Below, piece by piece: positions 8,216 through 16,285 of a stretch of DNA of 64,000 nucleotides (position 1 is its first letter; every line of letters starts with the position of its first letter). Source of the stretch: Pseudothioclava nitratireducens (GTDB lineage Bacteria > Pseudomonadota > Alphaproteobacteria > Rhodobacterales > Rhodobacteraceae); NCBI RefSeq assembly GCF_029210495.1, contig NZ_JARGDK010000010.1:1-64000 (forward strand), read 5' to 3'. Position numbers and translations under genes: made by a program. Below the pieces are notes generated by a model, which worked only from the letters and a program-made list of their open reading frames with translations, did not search any database and was not told where the DNA came from.

Positions 8216-8425
8216 ATGACCCGCCGCAAAACCACCAACCCAACTGCCCAGCGCGACGCCCAGCTCCTTGAGATCGCCCAGCGCCAGTTCCGCATCGAGA
8301 CGCTGGAGACCCAGAACTGGGACCGGCTGGATTTCCACGATGTCGCCGTCTGGGCCATCCGCGCCGCGCTCGAGGAAGCCTTTGAAGCCGGACGCCGCGC
8401 AGGCCCAGCCAACACCCAAGTCTGA
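8216..8425 (+). CDS. Small phage protein with DUF6900-like domain
   Basis: Sixty-nine residues starting MTRRKTTNPTAQ, with the core IETLETQNWDRLDFHDVAVW that recalls the DUF6900 family of small phage and plasmid proteins. Function is unknown. It is the first of a tandem row of six small rightward genes spaced by short gaps with ribosome-binding sites. An upstream in-frame ATG at 8162 would add 18 residues lacking family character, so 8216 is preferred, although its AAGGA site is 12 nt away. Confidence 0.6.
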   Translation: MTRRKTTNPTAQRDAQLLEIAQRQFRIETLETQNWDRLDFHDVAVWAIRAALEEAFEAGRRAGPANTQV

Positions 8426-8437
8426 AAGGACATCCCC

Positions 8438-8656
8438 ATGACTGCCATCACCACCATCCGCATCGACCACGCCGCGCTGCCGGAGCATCTCGACTGCTCG
8501 CGCCCGGACGCCGTCGCCGAGGTCATCGAGACTGAGCTGCGCGATGCGGGGATCACCGCCGAAGCCTCCGACGTGATCTCGCACATCAAGATTGAGCTGC
8601 CGACCACGCAGCTCGCTGCCGCCAGCACCCTGCTGGCGAGCCTCAAGCTGATCTGA
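8438..8656 (+). CDS. Hypothetical small phage protein
   Basis: Seventy-two residues, acidic, with two predicted helices and an LPTTQLAAASTLLASLKLI tail. I do not recognise the family. GAAAGGA lies 6-8 nt before the ATG and the gene follows the previous one by 12 bp, which supports co-translation. The reading frame is clean and codon use matches its neighbours. Confidence 0.6.
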   Translation: MTAITTIRIDHAALPEHLDCSRPDAVAEVIETELRDAGITAEASDVISHIKIELPTTQLAAASTLLASLKLI

Positions 8657-8666
8657 GGGCGCGACG

Positions 8667-8951
8667 ATGAGCACCCGCGCGCAGATCGCCATTCAGATCG
8701 GGCCCGAGGAATGGGCCCACGTCTACGTCCACTTCGACGGTTACCCGTCCCACATGCTGCCCGCGCTGGCTGCATGGAATACCGAGGACATCCTCGCCGC
8801 CCGCGAAATCCGACAGGTCACTGCCGAGGCGCTGGACTGCTTCGATCCGCCCCGCGCGCCCCGCATCCTGCCGTGTCCGACCTGCGAGCTGTCCCATCTC
8901 TATGTCTGGCAGGACGGGGCATGGGTCGATGCGACGACCTCTGCCGAGTGA
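8667..8951 (+). CDS. Hypothetical phage protein
   Basis: Ninety-four residues starting MSTRAQIAIQIG, with a WAHVYVHFDGYPSHMLPAL segment and a C-terminal CPTCEL pair of cysteines that might bind metal. The opening resembles small phage-encoded proteins seen beside DUF6900 genes, but no function is known. It begins 10 bp after the previous stop and belongs to the same row. Confidence 0.6.
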   Translation: MSTRAQIAIQIGPEEWAHVYVHFDGYPSHMLPALAAWNTEDILAAREIRQVTAEALDCFDPPRAPRILPCPTCELSHLYVWQDGAWVDATTSAE

Positions 8952-8957
8952 TCATAA

Positions 8958-8972
8958 AGCAATGAAATTGCT
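8958..8972. repeat. Short palindrome in the gap of the small-gene row
   Basis: AGCAAT-GAA-ATTGCT is a perfect inverted repeat with 6-bp arms in the only sizeable gap (8952-9053) of the row. The gap is AT-rich against its surroundings. It may be an operator for an internal promoter; nothing identifies the binding protein. Confidence 0.35.
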
Positions 8973-9053
8973 ACTATTTCTCTACGACATCTGGCGCTTC
9001 AGAGCGATGGTCATCGCACCAAAACGATGCAACTCACCTGAAAGGCCCACGCC

Positions 9054-9401
9054 ATGACCAACCCGACCGCCGCCCTGATCGCCAACTTCCGCGCCGCCGT
9101 GGAAGAGATCGAAGCCCGCCTCGCGCCCAGCGCCTGCGCCACGATCGCCTCGCACAACTGGATCGTCATCGACGACTTCGGCCCCCTCAAATTCGAACTA
9201 ACGCCCGAGGGCGGGAAGCATCGCGCCACCTGCACGGGTCACGGCAGCGCCCACAAGGTCAACCGCTTCACGAAGGAAGATGCCGAGCGCCTCGCAGCCG
9301 CTTGCAACGCCCGCGCCGCCTTCTGGGCCGACGCGGCGCTCGAAGAGGCCGCGGCGCTGCGGAGCCACATCGCGACGCTCGAAGCACTCAGCGCCGCCTG
9401 A
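9054..9401 (+). CDS. Hypothetical phage protein
   Basis: A 115-residue protein: helical N-terminus (ALIANFRAAVEEIEARL), a beta-rich middle with NWIVIDDFGPLKFELTPEG and a helical alanine-rich end. I do not recognise it. AAAGG lies 7-8 nt before the ATG. It continues the rightward row of small genes after the 100-bp gap with the palindrome, so it may start a second transcript. Confidence 0.55.
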   Translation: MTNPTAALIANFRAAVEEIEARLAPSACATIASHNWIVIDDFGPLKFELTPEGGKHRATCTGHGSAHKVNRFTKEDAERLAAACNARAAFWADAALEEAAALRSHIATLEALSAA

Positions 9402-9456
9402 GCCTTAACGGGCGGGGCCCAGCGCCCTGCCAGCCCCCATCACGAGGATCCCGACC

Positions 9457-9858
9457 ATGATCACGCATCCCTGCCTGCCCAGCCGCAACGAGGATTACGG
9501 CTTCTTCCGCACCCTGACCGTCTGCCCAGAGCGCGACCGCCGCAGCGCAGAGGTCTGGGCTCTGGCCTCGCGCATGATTGCCGAGGCCATTGGGGCCGAC
9601 AGCGAAGATGAGATGATCGGCATCCGCGACTTTCTCGACAGCCGGATCGGTCGGCATTTCGCCGACGATGTGGTCGGCAACATGACGGGCTGCAACATCG
9701 GGCTCGAGGCCGCAATCGTCTCCGCGATACGCCGTTGGCAGGGTTGGCGCATCGATCGTGCCACAGAACGCTCCGAGGGCATCCCCGCAGGGCTGCCTTA
9801 CCTGACGGGTTGGGTCCAGCACTTCGCTGTCGAGGCCGCGATGGCCGACAGCGACTGA
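9457..9858 (+). CDS. Hypothetical phage protein
   Basis: A 133-residue acidic protein with alternating helices (RRSAEVWALASRMIAEAIGA, then IGRHFADDVVGNMTGCNIGLE). No family is recognised. GAGGA precedes the ATG by about 8 nt. It is bracketed by genes of the same row in the same direction, with short gaps. Confidence 0.55.
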   Translation: MITHPCLPSRNEDYGFFRTLTVCPERDRRSAEVWALASRMIAEAIGADSEDEMIGIRDFLDSRIGRHFADDVVGNMTGCNIGLEAAIVSAIRRWQGWRIDRATERSEGIPAGLPYLTGWVQHFAVEAAMADSD

Positions 9859-9895
9859 CCCATCCCCGACATCCCCATCACAATAAGAGGCCAAG

Positions 9896-10477
9896 ATGCC
9901 CAAACTCACCGATACGCAGTCCATCATTCTCAGCCGCGCTGCCACGCGCCCCGACAATCTCGCCATGCCGCTGCCTGAGGGGCTGGCAGGCGCTGCGGCC
10001 AAGATGGCGGTCGCCAAGATGATCGAGCGCGGCTGGCTCGAAGAGGTCGAGGCCAATCTGCGTCGTGGCGATCCGCGCTGGCGCGAGACCGGCGATGGTC
10101 ACGGCACCACGCTGATCGCGACCGAAGCTGGCCTTGCCGTGATTGGCATCGAGCCCGTCGTCGCGACGACCATGACCAATCTGCGAAAGGCGAAGCTGGA
10201 CCTAGCCTCGACGGCAAAGGAGCCCGCCGAAACATCACCCGATGCCGACACGCCGCAGCCAGTTGCCATCCGTGCTGGCACCAAACAGGCGCAGATCATC
10301 GCGCTCTTGCAGCGACCCGAGGGGGCGTCCATCACCGAGATCGTCGAAGCGACGGGCTGGTTGCCCCACAGTGCCCGAGGTCTGATCTCGGGCGGGCTGA
10401 AGAAGAAGCTTGGTCTGCCGATTACCGCGCAGAAGGTCGCTGGCAGAGGAACCGTCTACAAACTTGAGGCTGCTTGA
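9896..10477 (+). CDS. DUF3489-type DNA-binding-like protein
   Basis: A 193-residue protein whose C-terminal part (TKQAQIIALLQRPEGASITE, then IVEATGWLPHSARGLISG) matches the DUF3489 pattern, a winged-helix-like domain common in alphaproteobacterial phages. The N-terminal third is a second helical segment with SIILSRAATRP. A role in phage gene control is plausible but not shown. It closes the rightward row and converges on the membrane-protein gene at 10488. Confidence 0.7.
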   Translation: MPKLTDTQSIILSRAATRPDNLAMPLPEGLAGAAAKMAVAKMIERGWLEEVEANLRRGDPRWRETGDGHGTTLIATEAGLAVIGIEPVVATTMTNLRKAKLDLASTAKEPAETSPDADTPQPVAIRAGTKQAQIIALLQRPEGASITEIVEATGWLPHSARGLISGGLKKKLGLPITAQKVAGRGTVYKLEAA

Positions 10478-10487
10478 TACCTCGCCC

Positions 10488-10697
10488 TCACCGCAGCCGC
10501 TCGAACAGCCTGCGCAGCGCATAGCTGCGCACGAGCGAGATCCCGGTGAAGATTGAGCCAATGGCAAGGTTCTCGCCAAGGCTGGGGTGAATGCCGAACC
10601 ATGGGAACACCACGATCTGCGTGATCAACGCCAGCAGATAGCCCACGGCGACATTGGTGATCGCCTCGACCAGCGAGAGCCGTCGGGATTGGGTCAC
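10488..10697 (-). CDS. Small membrane protein (DUF7220-like)
   Basis: Sixty-nine residues with two hydrophobic segments (AITNVAVGYLLALITQIVVF and LAIGSIFTGISLV) and a basic ALRRLFERLR end. It resembles the DUF7220 family found in alphaproteobacterial prophages. It overlaps the methyltransferase stop by 4 nt and follows it in the same direction, so the two are probably co-translated. Function is unknown; holin-like or regulatory roles would be guesses. Confidence 0.65.
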   Translation of the reverse strand: MTQSRRLSLVEAITNVAVGYLLALITQIVVFPWFGIHPSLGENLAIGSIFTGISLVRSYALRRLFERLR

Positions 10698-11962
10698 GCG
10701 GCCAACCGCTGCGACTTGAGCGCCGAGAATGTCTCGCCGCTATCCGCCAGAACAGCCTCTTCGCCGGTGAAGGCTTGCCAGCGCTCGATTGCGACGTCGA
10801 CATAGACTGGGTTCAGTTCAACGCCGAGGCAGATCCTACCGGTCGTCTCGGCCGCGATGAGTGTGGTCCCGGATCCCATGAAGGGCTCATAGACCGCCTG
10901 GCCGGGGCTTGAGTTGTTGAGGATGGGGCGGCGCATACATTCGACGGGTTTCTGAGTCCCGTGCACCGTGGCTGCATCCTGATCGCGGTTGGCGATCTGC
11001 CAGAGCGTGGTCTGCTTGCGATCGCCGGCCCAGTGGCCCTTGCCCTTGGCACGCACCGCATACCAGCAGGGTTCGTGCTGCCAGTGATAATCTCCGCGGC
11101 TGAGCACCAGCCGGTCCTTGGCCCAGATGATCTGGGAGCGGATGCCGAAACCCGCGGCGATCAGACTTTCGGCCACGGTCGCGGCATGCAGCGCACCGTG
11201 CCAGATATAAGCAACATCGCCGGGGAAGAGCGACCAGGCCTCGCGCCAATCTGCGCGGTCGTCGTTCAGCACCTTACCGGTACGTTTGGTCTTTGCGGCA
11301 CCCGCCTGGTTGCGCCAGGACGGATCGTAGTCCACGCCATAGGGCGGGTCAGTCACCATCAGGAGCGGCTTCACACCGCCAAGAAGTCGCCCAACGACAT
11401 CTCCGCTGGTACTATCTCCACAGATCAACCGATGCGAACCCAGCTGCCAGAGGTCACCCGCCACCGAGACCGGTGTCACCGGGGGCTCGGGGATGTCGTC
11501 CTCGCCCTCTATCGACCCGTTGTTCGCGTCATCGTCACCTTGTGCCGCGTTCAGCAACCCCTCGAGGAACTCGTCTGAGAAGCCCAGCAGGTCAGTATCA
11601 AAGCCCAGCGCCTGCAGGTCGATCACTTCCAGACCCAAATTGAGTTCGTCCCACTCCGCCATATCCGCGACGCTGTTGTCCGACAAACGCAGCGCTCGGC
11701 GATGGTCCTCATCAAGATGCGACAGGCGCAGTACCGGGATCTTGCTTAGGCCAAGCTGGGTCGCGGCCATGATGCGCCCATGCCCGGCGATGAGCTCGCC
11801 ATCGTCGGAGATCAGGCACGGCATGGTCCAGCCGAACTTGAGCATATTGGCCGCCAGTACGGCCACCTGGTTGTCGCTATGCAGGCGCGCATTGCGGGCA
11901 TAGGGCCGCAAGCGTTCGATCGGCCAGAGTTCGATCTGGCTCGGCATGAATGGGAGATCCAT
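10694..11962 (-). CDS. ParB-domain / DNA methyltransferase fusion
   Basis: A 422-residue fusion. Residues about 8-100 form a ParB/Srx-like domain with the GELIAGHGRIMAATQLG motif. Residues about 165-410 are a beta-class amino-methyltransferase with motif IV DPPYG (205-209) placed before the SAM motif EPFMGSGTT (359-367) and HGTQKPVE between them. Such phage enzymes methylate adenine N6 or cytosine N4 and can shield phage DNA from host restriction. No partner nuclease is visible. Start could also be the ATG at 11947; neither has a clear ribosome-binding site. Confidence 0.85.
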   Translation of the reverse strand: MDLPFMPSQIELWPIERLRPYARNARLHSDNQVAVLAANMLKFGWTMPCLISDDGELIAGHGRIMAATQLGLSKIPVLRLSHLDEDHRRALRLSDNSVADMAEWDELNLGLEVIDLQALGFDTDLLGFSDEFLEGLLNAAQGDDDANNGSIEGEDDIPEPPVTPVSVAGDLWQLGSHRLICGDSTSGDVVGRLLGGVKPLLMVTDPPYGVDYDPSWRNQAGAAKTKRTGKVLNDDRADWREAWSLFPGDVAYIWHGALHAATVAESLIAAGFGIRSQIIWAKDRLVLSRGDYHWQHEPCWYAVRAKGKGHWAGDRKQTTLWQIANRDQDAATVHGTQKPVECMRRPILNNSSPGQAVYEPFMGSGTTLIAAETTGRICLGVELNPVYVDVAIERWQAFTGEEAVLADSGETFSALKSQRLAA

Positions 11963-12167
11963 AGGGCAGGGCTCGCACAGGCGCGCGGAATGTCCTGTGG
12001 CCGCCTAGGGGGGCGCCAAGACTTGGGATCCGCGATGTCAGGAAAACGAAACGCCCGCGAGGGCATCCTCCGGGCGCAATTCTTCGATGATCTAGGGGTA
12101 CGTCAAGGGGGGCAGCTTTGTCAAATTCAAAATGAGGTCTGCACGGATTGACGAATCCCCAGCATTT

Positions 12168-12182
12168 GTTCACCTTATGTTT
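12168..12182. promoter_or_regulatory. LexA-box-like site upstream of umuDC
   Basis: GTTC-N7-GTTT, one mismatch from the alphaproteobacterial LexA site GTTC-N7-GTTC, lies 30 bp before the umuD ATG. SOS control of umuDC is expected for the family, so the position supports function. No second box was found. Confidence 0.5.
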
Positions 12183-12211
12183 CTGTCCTGCCCTTGTTCT
12201 GAATTCTCACC

Positions 12212-12634
12212 ATGCAAACACCCGCTGACGATCCTTCCGTTTGTTTGCTGCCAGTATTCAGCAGCCGTGTCCCGGCCGGGTTTCCGAGCCCGGCCGAGGA
12301 TCATATCGAGGGCAAACTCGACCTCAATCAGCATTTGATCCGGCGGCCCGCTGCGACCTTCTTCGTGCGCGCGAGTGGTGAATCCATGCGCGATGCCGGG
12401 ATCTTTGATGGCGACCTTTTGGTTATCGATCGCTCGCTTGCGCCTCAGGACGGGGATGTTGTGATCGCTGTGGTCCAGGGCGACCTGACGGTCAAACGTT
12501 TGGCTCGCACGCGTGGAAATACCTGGCGCCTTGCTGCCGCGAATGCGGCGTTCCCAGACATCCCCGTCGATGAAAATGGTTGCGAGATCTGGGGCGTGGT
12601 GACCAACAGCGTCCGCCGCCATTGCCAGCGGTGA
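12212..12634 (+). CDS. umuD: UmuD-like SOS mutagenesis protein (S24 autopeptidase)
   Basis: A 140-residue UmuD homologue. The self-cleavage site is in [10 protein letters not shown] (Ala22-Gly23 would be cut). The catalytic serine is in SGESM (Ser58) and the lysine in LTVKRL (Lys95), the RecA-activated Ser-Lys dyad. Cleaved UmuD' joins UmuC to form error-prone polymerase V. There is no LexA-type DNA-binding domain. A LexA-like box lies upstream and umuC starts 4 bp downstream, a normal operon. Confidence 0.9.
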   Translation: MQTPADDPSVCLLPVFSSRVPAGFPSPAEDHIEGKLDLNQHLIRRPAATFFVRASGESMRDAGIFDGDLLVIDRSLAPQDGDVVIAVVQGDLTVKRLARTRGNTWRLAAANAAFPDIPVDENGCEIWGVVTNSVRRHCQR

Positions 12635-12638
12635 AACC

Positions 12639-13940
12639 ATGCCGACTTTTGGCTTGGTGGATTGCAACAACTTTTATGCCTCTTGCGAGCGGGTGTTCCA
12701 GCCGGGTCTGGCTCAGCGTCCCTTGGTCGTCCTCTCGAATAATGATGGCTGTGTGATTGCGCGCTCGCAGGAAGCAAAGGCGCTTGGTATCCCGATGGGG
12801 GCGCCGCTCTTCAAGATCAGGGGGATAATCAGTGACCACGACGTTGTTGTGCGTTCGTCGAACTATGCGCTTTATGGAGATCTGTCCGAAAGGGTGATGA
12901 GCCTTCTGGCACAGGAGGCACCGCGTGTGGAAATCTACAGCATCGATGAATGCTTCCTGGATTTGCACAGGCTCGCCGTCCCTGATCTCTCAGCGTGGTG
13001 CGCCGACCTGCGACGAAAGGTCAGGCTCTGGACAGGGATTCCCGTTTCGATCGGGATCGGTCCGACCAAGACGCTGGCCAAGATCGCGAACAAACTTGCC
13101 AAGGGGTCACCCCGTGCAGGGGGTGTGCTGGACCTTGTGCATCATCCTGACTGGATTGAGCCCGCGTTGCGCAAAACACCTGTTGGGGATGTCTGGGGCA
13201 TTGGTCGCCGGTGGTCTTCCATGTTGGCAGACCGGGGCATTGCGACAGCGTTTGATTTGAGCCGCGCGCAGGATGGATGGGTGCGTCAGCGTATGGGAAT
13301 CGTGGGTCTGCGCACCGTTCACGAGTTGCGGGGCATAGCTTGCCATGATCTGGAAACTGAGCCGGCCCCGAAACAGACAACCTGCTGCTCCCGAAGCTTT
13401 GGTAAGGCAGTCTCTCAGCGCGAGGAGGTTTATTCTGCGTTGCTATCGTTCGCGGAACGCGCGGCAGAAAAGGTCCGCGTCGGAAATCAGGTGGCGGGGG
13501 CACTGCAGGTCTTTGTTTCGACCGACCGCTTCGACACCAAGGCGCCGCCGTACAGCTCGGCTGCGACCATCCGATTTCTGGTCCCCACCGCTGACGCCCG
13601 CGATATCGTGAAAGCTGCTGGGCAAGCCTTCGACAAAATCTGGAGACCAGGGTTCGCCTATCGCAAGGCGGGCGTGCTTTTGTTGGATCTTGCGGAGCCG
13701 GGGGATCGGCGAGCTGGATTGTTCGACCAACGAATACGCTACAGCGATGATCTCATGCAGGCCGTGGACGCCATCAATCAGCGTCACGGGCGTGGTGCGA
13801 TAGCGTTCGGTCTTGCCCCGAAATCGAGGGGACGGCTCTGGGCAATGAAGCAAGATATGCTTTCGCCGCGCTACACCACGCGCTGGTCTGATTTGGCGGT
13901 TGCTCGGGCGAATGAGGCTGCAAATGGTGCGCTGGATTAG
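12639..13940 (+). CDS. umuC: UmuC-like Y-family DNA polymerase
   Basis: A 433-residue Y-family translesion polymerase. The palm carries the metal-binding residues in [12 protein letters not shown] (Asp8) and YSIDECFLD (Asp103, Glu104). A helix-hairpin-helix region around residues 165-200 ([11 protein letters not shown]) and a little-finger domain near 240-350 follow, with the UmuC C-terminal tail. Length and motifs are complete. It forms an operon with umuD. Carriage of polV genes on a prophage would raise mutation after SOS induction of the host. Confidence 0.92.
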   Translation: MPTFGLVDCNNFYASCERVFQPGLAQRPLVVLSNNDGCVIARSQEAKALGIPMGAPLFKIRGIISDHDVVVRSSNYALYGDLSERVMSLLAQEAPRVEIYSIDECFLDLHRLAVPDLSAWCADLRRKVRLWTGIPVSIGIGPTKTLAKIANKLAKGSPRAGGVLDLVHHPDWIEPALRKTPVGDVWGIGRRWSSMLADRGIATAFDLSRAQDGWVRQRMGIVGLRTVHELRGIACHDLETEPAPKQTTCCSRSFGKAVSQREEVYSALLSFAERAAEKVRVGNQVAGALQVFVSTDRFDTKAPPYSSAATIRFLVPTADARDIVKAAGQAFDKIWRPGFAYRKAGVLLLDLAEPGDRRAGLFDQRIRYSDDLMQAVDAINQRHGRGAIAFGLAPKSRGRLWAMKQDMLSPRYTTRWSDLAVARANEAANGALD

Positions 13941-14188
13941 GTGGGTTCCTCGACGCTGGTTTTGGCAAGGTGGATTCTTGACAAAAACGGTAAAATCCAC
14001 TTTCGAGGTAATCCGTGCTGCGCAACACATTGTAATTACGTAGGTATTCTGGCTGACGCAGATGGGGTGGCTTGCAAGTGGATTCCCCGGTGTAAAGGCC
14101 AGAGGCTAGAAAACTTGCGCGCTGCGCCCCCCCGTATATGTGTAGGGCCGGGGAGGAACCATGCCGGGGGGGGCTGTGGTCCTAAGTC

Positions 14189-14620
14189 TCACCAAACAAT
14201 GTCTATAACGCGACCGTCACTGTGCTGGCACACTCCTACGCCGCCGGCTGTGGTAAAGCCGCTCGAGTCAGCATATTGAAGTTGGCAGGATAGGGTCGAA
14301 CCCTTGGAGCCCAACAACACTGCCACAAAATCGCCCGTGTAACTCGACCCTACAATGGTAGTCGTCCCAAAGGCTGTGGTGCCGCCCGCCGTGGCTGTGC
14401 CGAACCCGGTTCCGATAGTGGTACTTGCCCCACGCATCACCGCTTTGCCATTGAAAGTTTCGCCGTCGATCACGGCAGTGAGCATATCGCTCGACATGCC
14501 TTGTTCGTAGGAGAACTGAACTGGTTGGCCAGATCCACGGACAGCGCCTTGCATCGTTCCGCCGCATGCCGATAGTAGACTGATGCTGGCGACCAGCATG
14601 GCATTTACAGCATTCTTCAT
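14189..14620 (-). CDS. Putative lipoprotein
   Basis: Starting at the ATG at 14620, which has AGGAG 7 nt upstream, the protein has 143 residues and a short lipoprotein signal: a hydrophobic stretch ending LLSAC with Cys19. The mature part is rich in Gly, Thr and Ser (GTGFGTATAGGTTAFG) with two later cysteines and resembles small outer-membrane lipoproteins. I do not recognise the family. It is transcribed leftward, convergent with umuC, and could be a lysogenic-conversion gene that alters the host surface. Confidence 0.6.
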   Translation of the reverse strand: MKNAVNAMLVASISLLSACGGTMQGAVRGSGQPVQFSYEQGMSSDMLTAVIDGETFNGKAVMRGASTTIGTGFGTATAGGTTAFGTTTIVGSSYTGDFVAVLLGSKGSTLSCQLQYADSSGFTTAGGVGVCQHSDGRVIDIVW

Positions 14621-14716
14621 CTCAGCGCTCCTGCTTTCCGAGTGTTGCTCGCAACTGGACATCAGAGTCGTCCGAATTTCAAGGTCGACACGCTGAATTC
14701 CCAATAAGCAGGAAAT

Positions 14717-15247
14717 TTAGACTTGGCGTGGATTGGCGGCGCGTGCACGAGCGCGCGCTTCATTCGCCCCCTTGGACGTGATTAATACCCAAGTCGCAAA
14801 TGCAATTTTGTCGTTGCGGCCAGCCCCAGCGAGCGCACTGATGCTATCCTCAGCCAGTGTGATGAAACTCAGAGCTTCAATTTTACTGAGTCGGATCATC
14901 GGATCATAGTCCGCGGCATGCCGGGCTGCCTGCAGCTGCTTGAAGGCATCAGAAAAATCCTTGATCCCTTGAGGAAACGCAATGTTTGCTGCCGCATTGC
15001 ATGCATTTTTCGCAGTCCCATGATCAAGGCCTCGGTAAACCTCGACCCAAGCTTTGTTCGGTCTTTTTGCTTTCGTCTTGCCAACCAAGGCGTCAGCACA
15101 GGTCCGCGCCAGCCCATGAAAAACCGCATAATAGGCCGCGCTCACGGCACGGCGCAGGTCTGCTTGTCTTGGCTTTCTCACCCCATTCGAAGGACAAAGG
15201 GTTTTCGCCGACGCGATTAACCCCTTTGAGAGCGTGGTATCAGGCAT
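14717..15247 (-). CDS. HEPN-like protein
   Basis: A 176-residue, all-helical protein. The segment RRAVSAAYYAVFHGLAR and the later ARHAADYDP are typical of HEPN-like domains (an R-x-A-x-S-x-x-Y-Y-A-x-F-H helix followed by an R-H-x-x-D-Y-x-P type helix). Many HEPN proteins are RNases in toxin-antitoxin or anti-phage systems. A strict R-x4-6-H catalytic motif is not obvious. It overlaps the upstream 88-residue gene by 8 nt, so the two form a tight pair. The domain call is by pattern, not search. Confidence 0.6.
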   Translation of the reverse strand: MPDTTLSKGLIASAKTLCPSNGVRKPRQADLRRAVSAAYYAVFHGLARTCADALVGKTKAKRPNKAWVEVYRGLDHGTAKNACNAAANIAFPQGIKDFSDAFKQLQAARHAADYDPMIRLSKIEALSFITLAEDSISALAGAGRNDKIAFATWVLITSKGANEARARARAANPRQV

Positions 15248-15506
15248 GCGCTTCCATCGGGCGAATTACAGGAAATACACCCTCAAGCTCTTCGCCCAAT
15301 ACAGTCTTAACGCGTCCGGTCAGGCCAAAGAACTTGCCAGAAAAATCACGCGCCGTTGTATCCCTGCCAAAGTGTACACGAATTAGCAGTACTTCTTCGC
15401 CGCTCTCACCAACCGACGTTTCCATTTCGACGCGTTGAACTTTGCCTAAAAAGCGATCACGAATGACACGCTCGACGGCATCACGACGTTCCTCCGAGAT
15501 TTTCAT
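15240..15506 (-). CDS. Small protein paired with the HEPN-like gene
   Basis: Eighty-eight residues beginning MKISEERRDAVERVIRDRF, then a beta-rich half (VEMETSVGESGEEVLLIRVHFG) and a short VFPVIRPMEAHA end. No nucleotidyltransferase (GS...DxD) signature is seen, so it is not an MNT-type antitoxin. It overlaps the HEPN-like start by 8 nt in the same direction and is probably its translational partner. The family is unknown. Confidence 0.55.
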   Translation of the reverse strand: MKISEERRDAVERVIRDRFLGKVQRVEMETSVGESGEEVLLIRVHFGRDTTARDFSGKFFGLTGRVKTVLGEELEGVFPVIRPMEAHA

Positions 15507-15601
15507 GTCTTAGCCTTGATTGCATTGTTTAATTTTTTGCTTTCATCCACGCTAGCACCAAGATGGAACCCTCGCAACGAATGTGAAGAACCCGGCCCAT
15601 G

Positions 15602-16285
15602 TCATGGTCCGCACATGCGTACCCATGGATACCTCTTCGGTGCCGTGTTTGTCACATCAATTTCCCGCAACATTCCCCCAGCTTGAAGTCCTTCCCCCAC
15701 CCATTCTAGCGCCCGCCACCAGTCGTCATATGCCCGCCGTGCAGCCTCAATCTGCTGCGGATGGGGCGAGAACGTCACTGGGCACGCGAGCACCTCTACT
15801 GTGCGCCACTTACCGCGCGACAAAACACGATCGGTCCCGACCACCACGGTGGTAGCCCGCTCTCCATGCTGGTTCCGCTTCGTCTCAACCGGCACACAGC
15901 GCGGCGCCACACCAGGCATCCAGTCCGGCGTCAGCCCAGCGCGGGCGAGCTCGGCAACCCGGATAGCCATACGCTTGCCGCCCAGACTGTCGGGCATCCC
16001 AGCGACGGTGGCCGCGATGACCTCGGCGTCTTCATGGGTGTAGCTGCCGATCTTGTAATGGCCGCCGTCGATCTTACAGCCAAGGATGGCGCGCTGCAGG
16101 AGGACGTATTCGAGGCCGAAGCCAAACCCTTGCTCGCGCTCGGGGTCGGGCGGCTCGGGCAGTTCAAGCTGGGCATGCTCAACGCGGAATGCCCACTCCA
16201 GCGCTTGCTGAACCGACATGGACCGCTTCGGTCGGCCCGGCGCGACACGCCCGGCGCGTGCCTGCAAATTGCGATCGTGTTTCAT
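15602..16285 (-). CDS. Hypothetical phage protein of the replication block
   Basis: A 227-residue basic protein starting MKHDRNLQARAGRVAPGRPKRS. It contains an ALEWAFRVEHAQLELPE helix, a GYK-type middle and a C-terminal WWRALEWVGEGLQAGGML segment. Proteins of this kind recur in Rhodobacterales prophages next to replication genes, but no function is known. Its start overlaps the upstream HTH gene stop by 4 nt (ATGA), so the two are co-translated. Confidence 0.6.
   Translation of the reverse strand: MKHDRNLQARAGRVAPGRPKRSMSVQQALEWAFRVEHAQLELPEPPDPEREQGFGFGLEYVLLQRAILGCKIDGGHYKIGSYTHEDAEVIAATVAGMPDSLGGKRMAIRVAELARAGLTPDWMPGVAPRCVPVETKRNQHGERATTVVVGTDRVLSRGKWRTVEVLACPVTFSPHPQQIEAARRAYDDWWRALEWVGEGLQAGGMLREIDVTNTAPKRYPWVRMCGP

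Noticed and set aside
13941-14279. A rightward frame after umuC
   Set aside because: It starts at the umuC stop without a family, is cysteine-rich by chance and overlaps the lipoprotein gene end. The 248-bp gap holds only a GTGGAT/ATCCAC inverted repeat and a TTGACA without a good -10.
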